Made by a program: the position numbers and the translations under genes
Source: Mobilitalea sp.
GTDB taxonomy: Bacteria; Bacillota_A; Clostridia; Lachnospirales; Lachnospiraceae
Reading direction: 5' to 3'
Assembly: GCA_029974875.1 (NCBI GenBank)
Contig: JARKQP010000784.1
Location: 1-49,167 of the forward strand
Length of the DNA: 49,167 nucleotides
Shown: piece by piece, positions 28,090-35,795 of the stretch
How positions within the stretch are numbered: the stretch's first letter is position 1
Layout of the letters: every line of letters begins with the position of its first letter
Notes under the pieces: generated by a model
Seen by the model: the letters and a program-made list of their open reading frames with translations, nothing else
Databases searched by the model: none
Told to the model about the DNA's origin: nothing

Positions 28090-29793
28090 ATGATAAAAAG
28101 GCTTTTTCTACGCTACAATAATGCATCGATCCATAGAAAACTCACGATATCCTGTTGGGGGGCAATCATTATCCCCTTGCTGGTGCTTTTTACGATCATA
28201 TCCGTTGTATATGTGAAGGTAACGCTGAATGCTTCCAGGGAACAGGCACAGATTACATTAAATAAGGCTTCTGATGAAATTAATACCTGGTTTTTGCAGA
28301 ATAAAGAAAAGCTGGCCAGCATTGCAACAGATATCAGCGTGCAAAAAGAGATGCAGGAGTATCCGGATCTTAATTATAAGGGGAAGCTTGAATTCCGGGA
28401 TTTCATCAGGAACCGTCTTGCCAATGTGGCAACCTCCGACAAGAGAGTCATTAATATCTATATTTATATCAATAAATCAAAAAAGTCCTTTTCAAATGAT
28501 TTTTCGGATAAAGATCTCGGTGCCTACTACCACCAGGCGGAGTGGTTCAAAGGGCTGCTTTCCGGCGATAAAAACCAAGTGTTAAGTGAGACAATCAGCA
28601 TACAGACGGGAAAAAAGGTTTTATTTACAGCAATTCCGATTATCAGCGTACAGGACGGCACCTTCCTCGGGTTCGTATATTCAGAACTGGATTATGATAA
28701 TATAATGAGCGCATTCTATCCGCTGGCACAGGGGAGTAAGAACTCTGTAATTGTAAATGGAAAAGAGATCGGGTCACAGGATGGGAAGGACAAGGATTTC
28801 ATGTCCGTCTATTCAACCGTGGGCGCCTTAGATGAAAAGGTGGAATATAAAATCAGCCTGCAGGATATCAGGGCGGGATATAAATTAGCCTTCCTTTACT
28901 TTGCCCTCGGCATGCTGGCGCTGATGGTGAGCATTTATTTCACCAACAGGCTATTTACAAACTGGTTTACGGACCGGGTTTTCCATTTGCAGGACACCTT
29001 GCTGTCCGTTGCGGGAGGAAACCTGGACATCCATGTGAAGGAGGATTACCAGGATGAGATAGGTGAGCTGAGCCATAGCTTAAATACCATGATCCATGAT
29101 ATGAAGCAATTGATTAATGAAAACTATATTGCCCAGATTGAGAACCAAAAAGCAACCTTAAGGGCGCTGCAGAGCCAGATCAACCCGCATTTTATCTATA
29201 ATACCCTGGAGAGCATCTCAATGCTTGCGCTGATACAGGACAATTATGAGATCGTTGGCTTATCCAAATCCTTTTCCGATATGATACGGTATGCAATGGA
29301 GGTGGCCAGGCCGGAGGTTCCGGTCAAGTCAGAGCTGGAAAATGCCAGGAACTATATTGCAATACAAAGGATACGCTTTGGGGATTGCTTTACCGCTGAA
29401 TTTGACGTGGAGGAAGGGTGTGAGGCCTGTAAAATGCTCCGCCTGTCCCTGCAGCCGCTGGTAGAGAACTCCTTTAAGCATGGCTTTAATGATTTTGAAG
29501 ACCAGGGCTATCTGAGGATTTCCATCCGGATACGGAATAAATATCTGCTTATCCGGGTCTATAATAATGGAAGGCATATTGATTCGGGCAGCATGGAACG
29601 GATCCGGAGGCTCCTTGTCAGTGAACCGGAGGAGCAGCCCTCGGAATGCTATGCCATAAGAAACCTGTACCGCCGGTTAAAGCTCGCCTATGGGGAGCAA
29701 AGCCGCCTTTCGATCTATTCTAAGGAAGGGGTGGGCACCATAACCACAATTCGGATTCCAATTCAGGAGGAAAAGCTATGGGACACAAAGTGA
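28090..29793 (+). CDS. Sensor histidine kinase, YesM type
   Basis: A 567-residue membrane kinase. It has an N-terminal membrane helix (about 20-42), an extracytoplasmic Cache-like sensor (about 45-260), a second helix (about 265-287) and HAMP (about 288-340). The His_kinase/PF06580-type dimerisation block follows, with His367 in QINPHFIYNTLE, and then an HATPase domain (LQPLVENSFKHG and EGVGTITTIRIP). This architecture is typical of the YesM/YesN family, which controls extracellular polysaccharide use through a neighbouring ABC importer. GGGAGGGG precedes the ATG. It overlaps the response regulator gene by 16 bases, so the pair is translationally coupled. Confidence 0.95.
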   Translation: MIKRLFLRYNNASIHRKLTISCWGAIIIPLLVLFTIISVVYVKVTLNASREQAQITLNKASDEINTWFLQNKEKLASIATDISVQKEMQEYPDLNYKGKLEFRDFIRNRLANVATSDKRVINIYIYINKSKKSFSNDFSDKDLGAYYHQAEWFKGLLSGDKNQVLSETISIQTGKKVLFTAIPIISVQDGTFLGFVYSELDYDNIMSAFYPLAQGSKNSVIVNGKEIGSQDGKDKDFMSVYSTVGALDEKVEYKISLQDIRAGYKLAFLYFALGMLALMVSIYFTNRLFTNWFTDRVFHLQDTLLSVAGGNLDIHVKEDYQDEIGELSHSLNTMIHDMKQLINENYIAQIENQKATLRALQSQINPHFIYNTLESISMLALIQDNYEIVGLSKSFSDMIRYAMEVARPEVPVKSELENARNYIAIQRIRFGDCFTAEFDVEEGCEACKMLRLSLQPLVENSFKHGFNDFEDQGYLRISIRIRNKYLLIRVYNNGRHIDSGSMERIRRLLVSEPEEQPSECYAIRNLYRRLKLAYGEQSRLSIYSKEGVGTITTIRIPIQEEKLWDTK

Positions 29794-30506
29794 TTATATG
29801 TGATGATGAGGGTATCATACGCCAGGGGATACGCAAGATCATTGAAACGACCTATGACGGGGTAGAGGTCGTAGCAGAATGTAAAAATGGGGAGGAGGGC
29901 TACAAAGAAGCAGTAATCCATATGCCGGAGCTTATTATTACGGATATCCGCATGCCGGTCGTAAGTGGCCTAAGCCTGGTCCAGCTCTGCCACGAAATGG
30001 AAAAGAGGCCGAAATTTATCCTCGTCAGCGCATACAGCGAGTTTGAATATGCCCGTACTGCTATGAAATACGGAGTTAGTGAGTATATCATAAAGCCAAT
30101 TAACCGTTTTGAGCTGATCCAGGCCATGAACCATATTCTTGGGATCAGTGCGGCTTCCAGGGAAGAGACAAAGCAAATAGGTGCTGTCCCTGACAATAGT
30201 GTGATTGGAAAAGCGAAGGAATACATAGACCGGAATTTTTATAAAAATATTAGCCTGGAGGATGTCAGCCAGAAGGTGGGAGTAAATCCAAATTACCTTT
30301 CCTCCCTCTTTAAAAAGCAGCTGGGGATGAAATACATTGAATACCTTACAAAGCTCCGCATGGAAAAGGCCCACAACCTGCTATTGAATACAGATTTAAA
30401 GGTAAGTGACATCTCGGAGATGGTAGGTTATTTGAGCACAAAGCATTTTACCCGGGTATATAAAGAGGAATTTGGAATTACACCCTCGGAAAGACGTGAA
30501 AAGTAA
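29778..30506 (+). CDS. Response regulator, YesN type (receiver plus AraC domain)
   Basis: A 242-residue regulator. The receiver domain (1-125) has acidic residues D9 and D10, phosphoacceptor D56 in LIITDIRMP, and the conserved Ser (LVSAYSEFEYA) and Lys (YIIKP). The AraC helix-turn-helix domain (about 140-240) ends GYLSTKHFTRVYKEEFGITPSERR. It is shorter than many YesN proteins because it lacks the long middle region. It overlaps the kinase gene. The probable targets are the ABC transporter genes that start 150 bases downstream; short repeats of TGTGAA (about 30535-30565) in that gap could be binding sites, but this is a guess. Confidence 0.95.
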   Translation: MGHKVIICDDEGIIRQGIRKIIETTYDGVEVVAECKNGEEGYKEAVIHMPELIITDIRMPVVSGLSLVQLCHEMEKRPKFILVSAYSEFEYARTAMKYGVSEYIIKPINRFELIQAMNHILGISAASREETKQIGAVPDNSVIGKAKEYIDRNFYKNISLEDVSQKVGVNPNYLSSLFKKQLGMKYIEYLTKLRMEKAHNLLLNTDLKVSDISEMVGYLSTKHFTRVYKEEFGITPSERREK

Positions 30507-30653
30507 CTAAAGGATCTCCAAAAATAGGGTTTCATATGTGAAAATGATACCTGATGTGAAGTTTGTGTCCTTATATCCTTGTGCTATTTTACTATATAAT
30601 AAAGCTGCAAAGTAATTAACGCAACAAAATATTAAATTTAGGAGGAGAAGGAA

Positions 30654-32030
30654 ATGAAGAAATTGCTAAGTATTATTTTGCTGGCGGCTCTGATGGGGAG
30701 CATGGTTCTTACGGGATGCGGTAAAAAATCAGAAGAAATAGCATCTACGGATAAGGGGACAACAGGAACTAAAACAGAGACTGGGACAGAGGACAAAACA
30801 GGGGATACGAAAGCGGAAGACGAGGATGAAATTATCACAATTACCATGAGCAACTGGTTAGAGGCAGAGGAAGCCACAAGTGAGATTTTTAAGGAGCTTT
30901 TAGCCGATTTTATGGCGGCTAATCCGAACATTAAGGTGGAATCCGTTGCAATTCCATTCAACCAGTATAAGGATCAGGTTTTAATTGCAGGAACCTCGGG
31001 AAATGCAGCAGATGTTATTATGGGAAATTCACAGATGATCGTTGCCTTTTATGGGGCAGGGGTTCTTGCAGACCTGAAGGGTGTTGTGTCGCAGGAGGTG
31101 CTGGATGACATATATCCGAACTATCTTGCGGGGACTACTTTTGACGGAAAGATAGCGGCGATATCCTGGGCACCTCATCCCCTAGCCCTGTACTATAATA
31201 AGGATTTAATGAAAAAAGCGGGTCTTGATCCTGAGAAGGCTCCCGCCACCTGGGACGAGATGACAGAAATGGCGAAGAAAATAGCGGCACTCGGCAAGGA
31301 TGAAGCAGGCAATACTATTTATGGTCTGGGTCTTCCAACTGGTAAGATAGCACATAGCGGTTCTGTTGCAAATGGCGTATTCTACAGCTTTGGCGGACAT
31401 TTCCTGGGCGGGGATGGCAAGGTTGACCTTAACAACGAGGGCACCGTGAATGCACTAAAGTATATGAAGCAGATGGTTGACGAGAAGGTAATGCCGGGCG
31501 GATTGGAAATTAAAGACCTGCGTGGGTTATTCGCGACGGGACAGATGGGCTTTATTATTGATGGAGATATGGGACGTAATGCATATAGGGCCAGCAGCGG
31601 AAAGGGAGAGGCCTTTGATGCTTCCATGGGCTACGCCATTATTCCAACAGGAGTAACGGGAAGGAGCGAAACCGTATATACGGAGCATGAGCTCGCCATC
31701 TCGTCTACTTCAAGCCACCCGGAAGCGGCTGCAAAATTAATTGAATACCTGACCGGAAAGGATGCCATGTTAAAATACCATAAATCAAATGCGGTGCTTT
31801 CAGGCAGAAAATCCGTTGCAGCCCTGCCGGAGATGAATGAGGATAATTTTATGGAGGTGTTTAATAAACAGGCAGAGACAGCAAGCCCGCTTCCCGCTTC
31901 GAATCCATTGTTTGATAATGCCATGAATGAAGTGACAAAGGCCATGGAGCGTATCATGGTTAACAACGAGGATATCGCAGAGGTGCTGGAGGATACGCAG
32001 ACAACGATCAAAAATATGTATAGCGAATAG
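30654..32030 (+). CDS. Extracellular sugar-binding lipoprotein of an ABC importer
   Basis: A 458-residue family 1 solute-binding protein. A lipoprotein signal peptide ends at the lipobox LTGC, with Cys22 as the lipidated residue. A Thr/Glu/Asp-rich linker follows (about 23-60), then the two-lobe carbohydrate-binding fold with the family block GNAADVIMGNSQMIVAFYGAGVLADL. AGGAGGAGAAGG precedes the ATG. A TATAAT-containing sequence (about 30592-30600) probably marks its promoter. It is the first gene of an importer-sulfatase unit beside the YesMN-type system. The ligand is likely an oligosaccharide. Confidence 0.93.
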   Translation: MKKLLSIILLAALMGSMVLTGCGKKSEEIASTDKGTTGTKTETGTEDKTGDTKAEDEDEIITITMSNWLEAEEATSEIFKELLADFMAANPNIKVESVAIPFNQYKDQVLIAGTSGNAADVIMGNSQMIVAFYGAGVLADLKGVVSQEVLDDIYPNYLAGTTFDGKIAAISWAPHPLALYYNKDLMKKAGLDPEKAPATWDEMTEMAKKIAALGKDEAGNTIYGLGLPTGKIAHSGSVANGVFYSFGGHFLGGDGKVDLNNEGTVNALKYMKQMVDEKVMPGGLEIKDLRGLFATGQMGFIIDGDMGRNAYRASSGKGEAFDASMGYAIIPTGVTGRSETVYTEHELAISSTSSHPEAAAKLIEYLTGKDAMLKYHKSNAVLSGRKSVAALPEMNEDNFMEVFNKQAETASPLPASNPLFDNAMNEVTKAMERIMVNNEDIAEVLEDTQTTIKNMYSE

Positions 32031-32049
32031 TAATTAACAAATAGTAATT

Positions 32050-32084
32050 AAATTTAGGAGGATTCAAAGTCCTCCTAAATTTTT
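32050..32084 (+). terminator. Terminator/attenuator between binding protein and permease genes
   Basis: AAATTTAGGAGGA (32050-32062), a 7-base loop, TCCTCCTAAATTT (32070-32082), then TT. A perfect 13-bp stem sits inside the operon. In such importers an intercistronic stem-loop commonly leaves more binding protein than permease mRNA. Confidence 0.75.
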
Positions 32085-32104
32085 GGAAAGACAAGGTGAC
32101 TTAG

Positions 32105-32986
32105 ATGAATACTAGGAAAAAAGCTAAAATTAATTGGTTTATGATTATCCTGCTGGCGCCTGCACTGATGCTCCTGTCAATCACGATTGTGATTCCCGTA
32201 GTGACAGTAATCGGCATGAGCTTTATGCACTATAACCTGATGGATATTAATAATATTACCTGGAACAGCTTCCAGAATTATAAAGATGTATTACAGGACG
32301 CCCAGTTCTTTGCCACCTTTGGCAGAACCTTGACCTATGTGGTTTCAACCGTATTCATCCAGTTCATCATAGGGCTTACGGTTGCAATGCTGCTGAATAC
32401 AAAATGGATCCGGGGGCAGAAGATATTCCGGGGGCTGCTATTCCTGCCCTGGACGATCCCTTCCCTAGTTGTTGCAGTAGTGTGGATGTTTATCTTCCAG
32501 CCCCAGTACGGTATTATTAATTACCTCTTTCATTTGGGCAATTACAGCATGCTGGGGAACCCGGGGACGGCAATGATATCCGTTGTAATCTCAGCAGTTT
32601 GGAAACAGATGCCCCTTATGATGATTATGCTGCTTTCAGGGCTTCAGACTGTTCCGGAGGATTTAAAGGAGGCTGCCTCCATAGATGGTGCGACAGGCTG
32701 GCAGAAGTTCCATGCAATCACTATCCCATTTATTATGCCGGTAATAAAAACCGTAACCTTAACCTCCATTGTTTCTAACTTCCAGATGTTCGTGCTGTTC
32801 TTTACCATGACCGGTGGCGGTCCCGTGAGGATAACGACTACATTGCCCCTTTATACCTACGAAACCGCATTCTCCGGCTTTAACATGGGGAAGGGCGCTG
32901 CAATTGGCGTATGCTGGCTTGGGTTTTTGGTCATATTCTCGGCGGTATATAATAAGGTCCTGGCAGCGAAGGAAGTCCAATATTAA
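32105..32986 (+). CDS. Carbohydrate ABC transporter permease (MalF/UgpA type)
   Basis: A 293-residue inner-membrane permease with six predicted transmembrane helices. The cytoplasmic loop that contacts the ATPase is the EAA motif DLKEAASIDGATGWQKFHAITIPFIMP (about residues 195-220). It pairs with the next gene product to form the channel for the sugar bound by the upstream lipoprotein. AAGGTGA precedes the ATG. The ATPase is not encoded here; members of this importer group usually share a MsmX-type ATPase encoded elsewhere. Confidence 0.93.
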   Translation: MNTRKKAKINWFMIILLAPALMLLSITIVIPVVTVIGMSFMHYNLMDINNITWNSFQNYKDVLQDAQFFATFGRTLTYVVSTVFIQFIIGLTVAMLLNTKWIRGQKIFRGLLFLPWTIPSLVVAVVWMFIFQPQYGIINYLFHLGNYSMLGNPGTAMISVVISAVWKQMPLMMIMLLSGLQTVPEDLKEAASIDGATGWQKFHAITIPFIMPVIKTVTLTSIVSNFQMFVLFFTMTGGGPVRITTTLPLYTYETAFSGFNMGKGAAIGVCWLGFLVIFSAVYNKVLAAKEVQY

Positions 32987-32999
32987 GGAGGCGTCATAA

Positions 33000-33833
33000 A
33001 TGAAGGTTAAAGTATCAAATAAGGTATTGGTGTACCTTGGAGTGGTTGCAATTACCATTATATTTATATTTCCGATCTATTGGATGATATTAACGTCCAT
33101 TAAACCAAATGAAGCAATCTTAAAGCTGCCGCCCCAATTCATACCAAAGGGTGCAACCTTAAATAACTATAGAAATATTATGAATGACGGAAAGTTCGTG
33201 ATTTTTTATAAGAACAACGTAATTGTTTCCACGGTGACAACCCTGGTCACATTGGCTCTTGCGGTTTTTGCTTCCTATGCATTTTCCAGGTTCCGCTTCC
33301 GCGGCTCCAAGTTCCTGCAAATGCTGTTTTTGTCCACCCAGATGTTCCCGGCAATGACATTGCTGATTGCCTTATACAACATGTATTTTAAGCTGGGCTT
33401 ATTAAATACATATACGGCCCTGGTTCTAGCCTGTTCCACCAATGCGTTGCCGATGTCGGTTTGGATTCTGAAGGGCTTCTTTGACACTATCCCGAAATCC
33501 TTAGAGGAAGCGGCTTATATTGACGGCTCCTCCAAAGCAAATACCTTGTTCCGGGTCATATTGCCACTGATCCGGCCCGGAATCATCGCTGTCGGTATTT
33601 ATTCTTTCCTGATATCCTGGGAGGATTTCCTGTGGGGTCTGACCCTTGTAAATAAAACTGAGATGAGGACGCTGGCCTCGGGAATCGCGATGACATACCT
33701 AGGAGAATATAATTATGACTGGGGACGCGTTATGGCATCCGCTGTTACGGCAGCGATCCCCATCCTGATCATATTTATATTCCTTCAAAAATACATTATC
33801 TCAGGACTTACCGCAGGCGCGGTCAAAGAATGA
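33000..33833 (+). CDS. Carbohydrate ABC transporter permease (MalG/UgpE type)
   Basis: A 277-residue partner permease with six transmembrane helices and the EAA loop SLEEAAYIDGSSKANTLFRVILPLIRPG (about residues 165-195). AAGGAGG lies 7-8 bases before the ATG, 13 bases after the previous stop. Co-transcribed with the preceding permease and the following sulfatase, indicating that the imported sugar may carry sulfate. Confidence 0.93.
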   Translation: MKVKVSNKVLVYLGVVAITIIFIFPIYWMILTSIKPNEAILKLPPQFIPKGATLNNYRNIMNDGKFVIFYKNNVIVSTVTTLVTLALAVFASYAFSRFRFRGSKFLQMLFLSTQMFPAMTLLIALYNMYFKLGLLNTYTALVLACSTNALPMSVWILKGFFDTIPKSLEEAAYIDGSSKANTLFRVILPLIRPGIIAVGIYSFLISWEDFLWGLTLVNKTEMRTLASGIAMTYLGEYNYDWGRVMASAVTAAIPILIIFIFLQKYIISGLTAGAVKE

Positions 33834-33849
33834 AAGGGGGATATCTGTA

Positions 33850-35169
33850 ATGAAAAAAAGACCGAATATACTGTTGTTTTTTACGGACCAGCAAAGAGCC
33901 GATACCTGCGGCTGTTATGGTTCAGACCTTGGCTTAACTCCCAGCCTTGATACGCTGGCCGCAGAAGGAGTAACCTTTAAAAATGCAGTTACCTGCCAGC
34001 CCGTATGCGGCCCGGCAAGGGCGGTGATCCAGACCGGGCGGTATGCTACAAAAAATGGATGCTTCCGCAACGCCTTAGGGCTAAAGGATGATAATAGAAC
34101 CTTGGCACATCTGTTAAACAGGGCGGGCTATACCACCAACTACATCGGGAAATGGCACCTTTCCCTTACGGGACTTGAGCCGGTGCCTATGGAAAAAAGA
34201 TGTGGATTTACAGGGGAGTGGAAAGCCGCAGATTTACTGGAGTTCACCTCCGATGCCTATGAGGGTTATATTTATGGGCGGGATAATGAAAAAATATCCT
34301 TCTCCGGGCAGTACCGCTCTGATTTCTTGACGGGGCATGCCGCCCGGTTCATTAACCAGTATGAGAAGGAGGAGCCATTTTTCTTAATGGTTTCTTATTT
34401 GGAGCCCCATCATCAGAATACGAGAAACCGTTATATCGCACCGGAAGGATATGCGGACAGATACCGTGGGGCTAAGGTGCCGGAGGATTTATTGCAGCTG
34501 GATAAGCCGGACGCGGATTGGAGGGCCAATCTTGCCGACTATTATGGCTGTATCCGGAGGCTGGATGAAAATCTGGGAGAGGTGGTAGCTGCGTTAAAGG
34601 AGAAGGGACTCTACGATGATACGGTTATTATATTTACCTCTGACCATGGCAGCCATTTCCGTACCAGGAATGGGGAATACAAGCGTTCCTGCCATGAGGC
34701 CAGCATAAAAATCCCAATGGTATGCCGGGGAGGCAGCTATTTGGGCGGAAGAGTGGTTGAAGAGGCACTGAGCCTGGTTGACCTTGCACCGACGGTTTTA
34801 GAAATTGCAGGGGCAGGGCCGGAGGAGCAGATGGATGGCAGGGCGGCAGGCTGCTTGCTAAAGGATGGTGCAGCAGACTGGGATAATGATGTCCTGATCC
34901 AGATCAGCGAAAGCCAGGTGGCGCGTGCCCTACGCACACCGAGGTGGAAATATTGCGTGACTGCACCGCATAAAAATGCATGGTCGGATTCCGGGAGCGA
35001 TATCTACGTGGAGGAATGCCTCTATGATTTGGAAAACGATCCCTATGAGCTTAATAACCTCATTGATAGGGAGACATACCAGGAGGTAAAAAAGGAGCTG
35101 AAGGATAAGCTGATAAGGAAGCTTGAGCTGGCCGGGGAGGTGCGCCCTAAGATAGTTCCGCTTGTTTGA
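33850..35169 (+). CDS. Type I sulfatase, cysteine type
   Basis: A 439-residue sulfatase of the alkaline phosphatase superfamily, expected to hydrolyse a sulfate ester from a carbohydrate. The N-terminal metal site NILLFFTDQQRAD is followed by the activation motif PVCGPARAVIQTG (C53-x-P-x-R). Cys53 would be converted to formylglycine by an anaerobic radical-SAM maturase, which is not in this window. The second metal site FTSDHG is present. There is no signal peptide, so it should work in the cytoplasm on imported sugar. It follows the permease by 16 bases with a GAAAGGGGG ribosome site and closes the operon. Confidence 0.92.
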   Translation: MKKRPNILLFFTDQQRADTCGCYGSDLGLTPSLDTLAAEGVTFKNAVTCQPVCGPARAVIQTGRYATKNGCFRNALGLKDDNRTLAHLLNRAGYTTNYIGKWHLSLTGLEPVPMEKRCGFTGEWKAADLLEFTSDAYEGYIYGRDNEKISFSGQYRSDFLTGHAARFINQYEKEEPFFLMVSYLEPHHQNTRNRYIAPEGYADRYRGAKVPEDLLQLDKPDADWRANLADYYGCIRRLDENLGEVVAALKEKGLYDDTVIIFTSDHGSHFRTRNGEYKRSCHEASIKIPMVCRGGSYLGGRVVEEALSLVDLAPTVLEIAGAGPEEQMDGRAAGCLLKDGAADWDNDVLIQISESQVARALRTPRWKYCVTAPHKNAWSDSGSDIYVEECLYDLENDPYELNNLIDRETYQEVKKELKDKLIRKLELAGEVRPKIVPLV

Positions 35170-35184
35170 CAGGGAGGTTAATTA

Positions 35185-35370
35185 ATATTTGATTTTAAAC
35201 TGGTATTTGATCTAAACTGGTATTTGATTTAAACTGGTATTTGATTTTAAACTGATACTTGATTTTTAAACTTGTACTTTCTTTTAAAGTTGTATTTGTC
35301 TTTAAGCTTGTATTTGTTTTTTACTGATATCTGCTTTTAAACTGATATTCACTTTTTAACTGATATTTGC
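35185..35370. repeat. Degenerate tandem repeat, about ten 17-19 bp units
   Basis: Units resemble AAACTGGTATTTGATTTT; the first three are almost identical and later ones drift (AAACTTGTACTTTC, AAGCTTGTATTTG, AAACTGATATTCAC). Length differences come mostly from the T-run. The array starts 16 bases after the sulfatase stop and has no open frame of note. Confidence 0.88.
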
Positions 35371-35378
35371 ATATGGGT

Positions 35379-35414
35379 AGGGCGTTGCAAAAGGAAGAAG
35401 TTTTGCAGCGCCCT
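35379..35414 (+). terminator. Terminator after the sulfatase operon
   Basis: AGGGCGTTGCAAAA (35379-35392) pairs with TTTTGCAGCGCCCT (35401-35414), 14 bp with one G-T wobble, followed by CCTTTAAC. It separates the importer operon from the electron-transfer locus. The T-tract is weak. From here to 35600 the gap is AT-rich with nothing else recognisable. Confidence 0.65.
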
Positions 35415-35606
35415 CCTTTAACTTGAGGTAATGATATAGAAGATTTTTATATCGCAGGGTAAGCTTTATTTTCATGTTTTTCGACAAATTTCTAAAAAAT
35501 ACCAGATGATTTATGGCTATTCCTACTAAAAATAGTGGAATTGTATAAAAAACAATTTTGAAATGAAGTTTAGATAGCCAAATTTAACATTTATAAAATA
35601 GGATAT

Positions 35607-35635
35607 TTTCAAACATATAATATGGTGATATACTA
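35607..35635 (+). promoter_or_regulatory. Promoter of the NDH-2/menaquinone operon
   Basis: TTTTCA (35607-35612), a 17-base spacer and TATACT (35630-35635). A short stem-loop follows in the leader (CGGTCT 35648-35653 with AGACCG 35663-35668). The gene's ribosome site is 150 bases downstream. Confidence 0.5.
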
Positions 35636-35795
35636 ATACTATTAATGCGGTCTAGTTGGCACAAGACCGTTCATGTATTGTTACATTTTTACATTACATT
35701 GTTATTATATTCACAAAATTGTAGGCGCAACGATGAAAATATTTGGTAACAATGGATGGCACAGCGAAAACTATAGAAGGAATGAAGGAGCAGCC

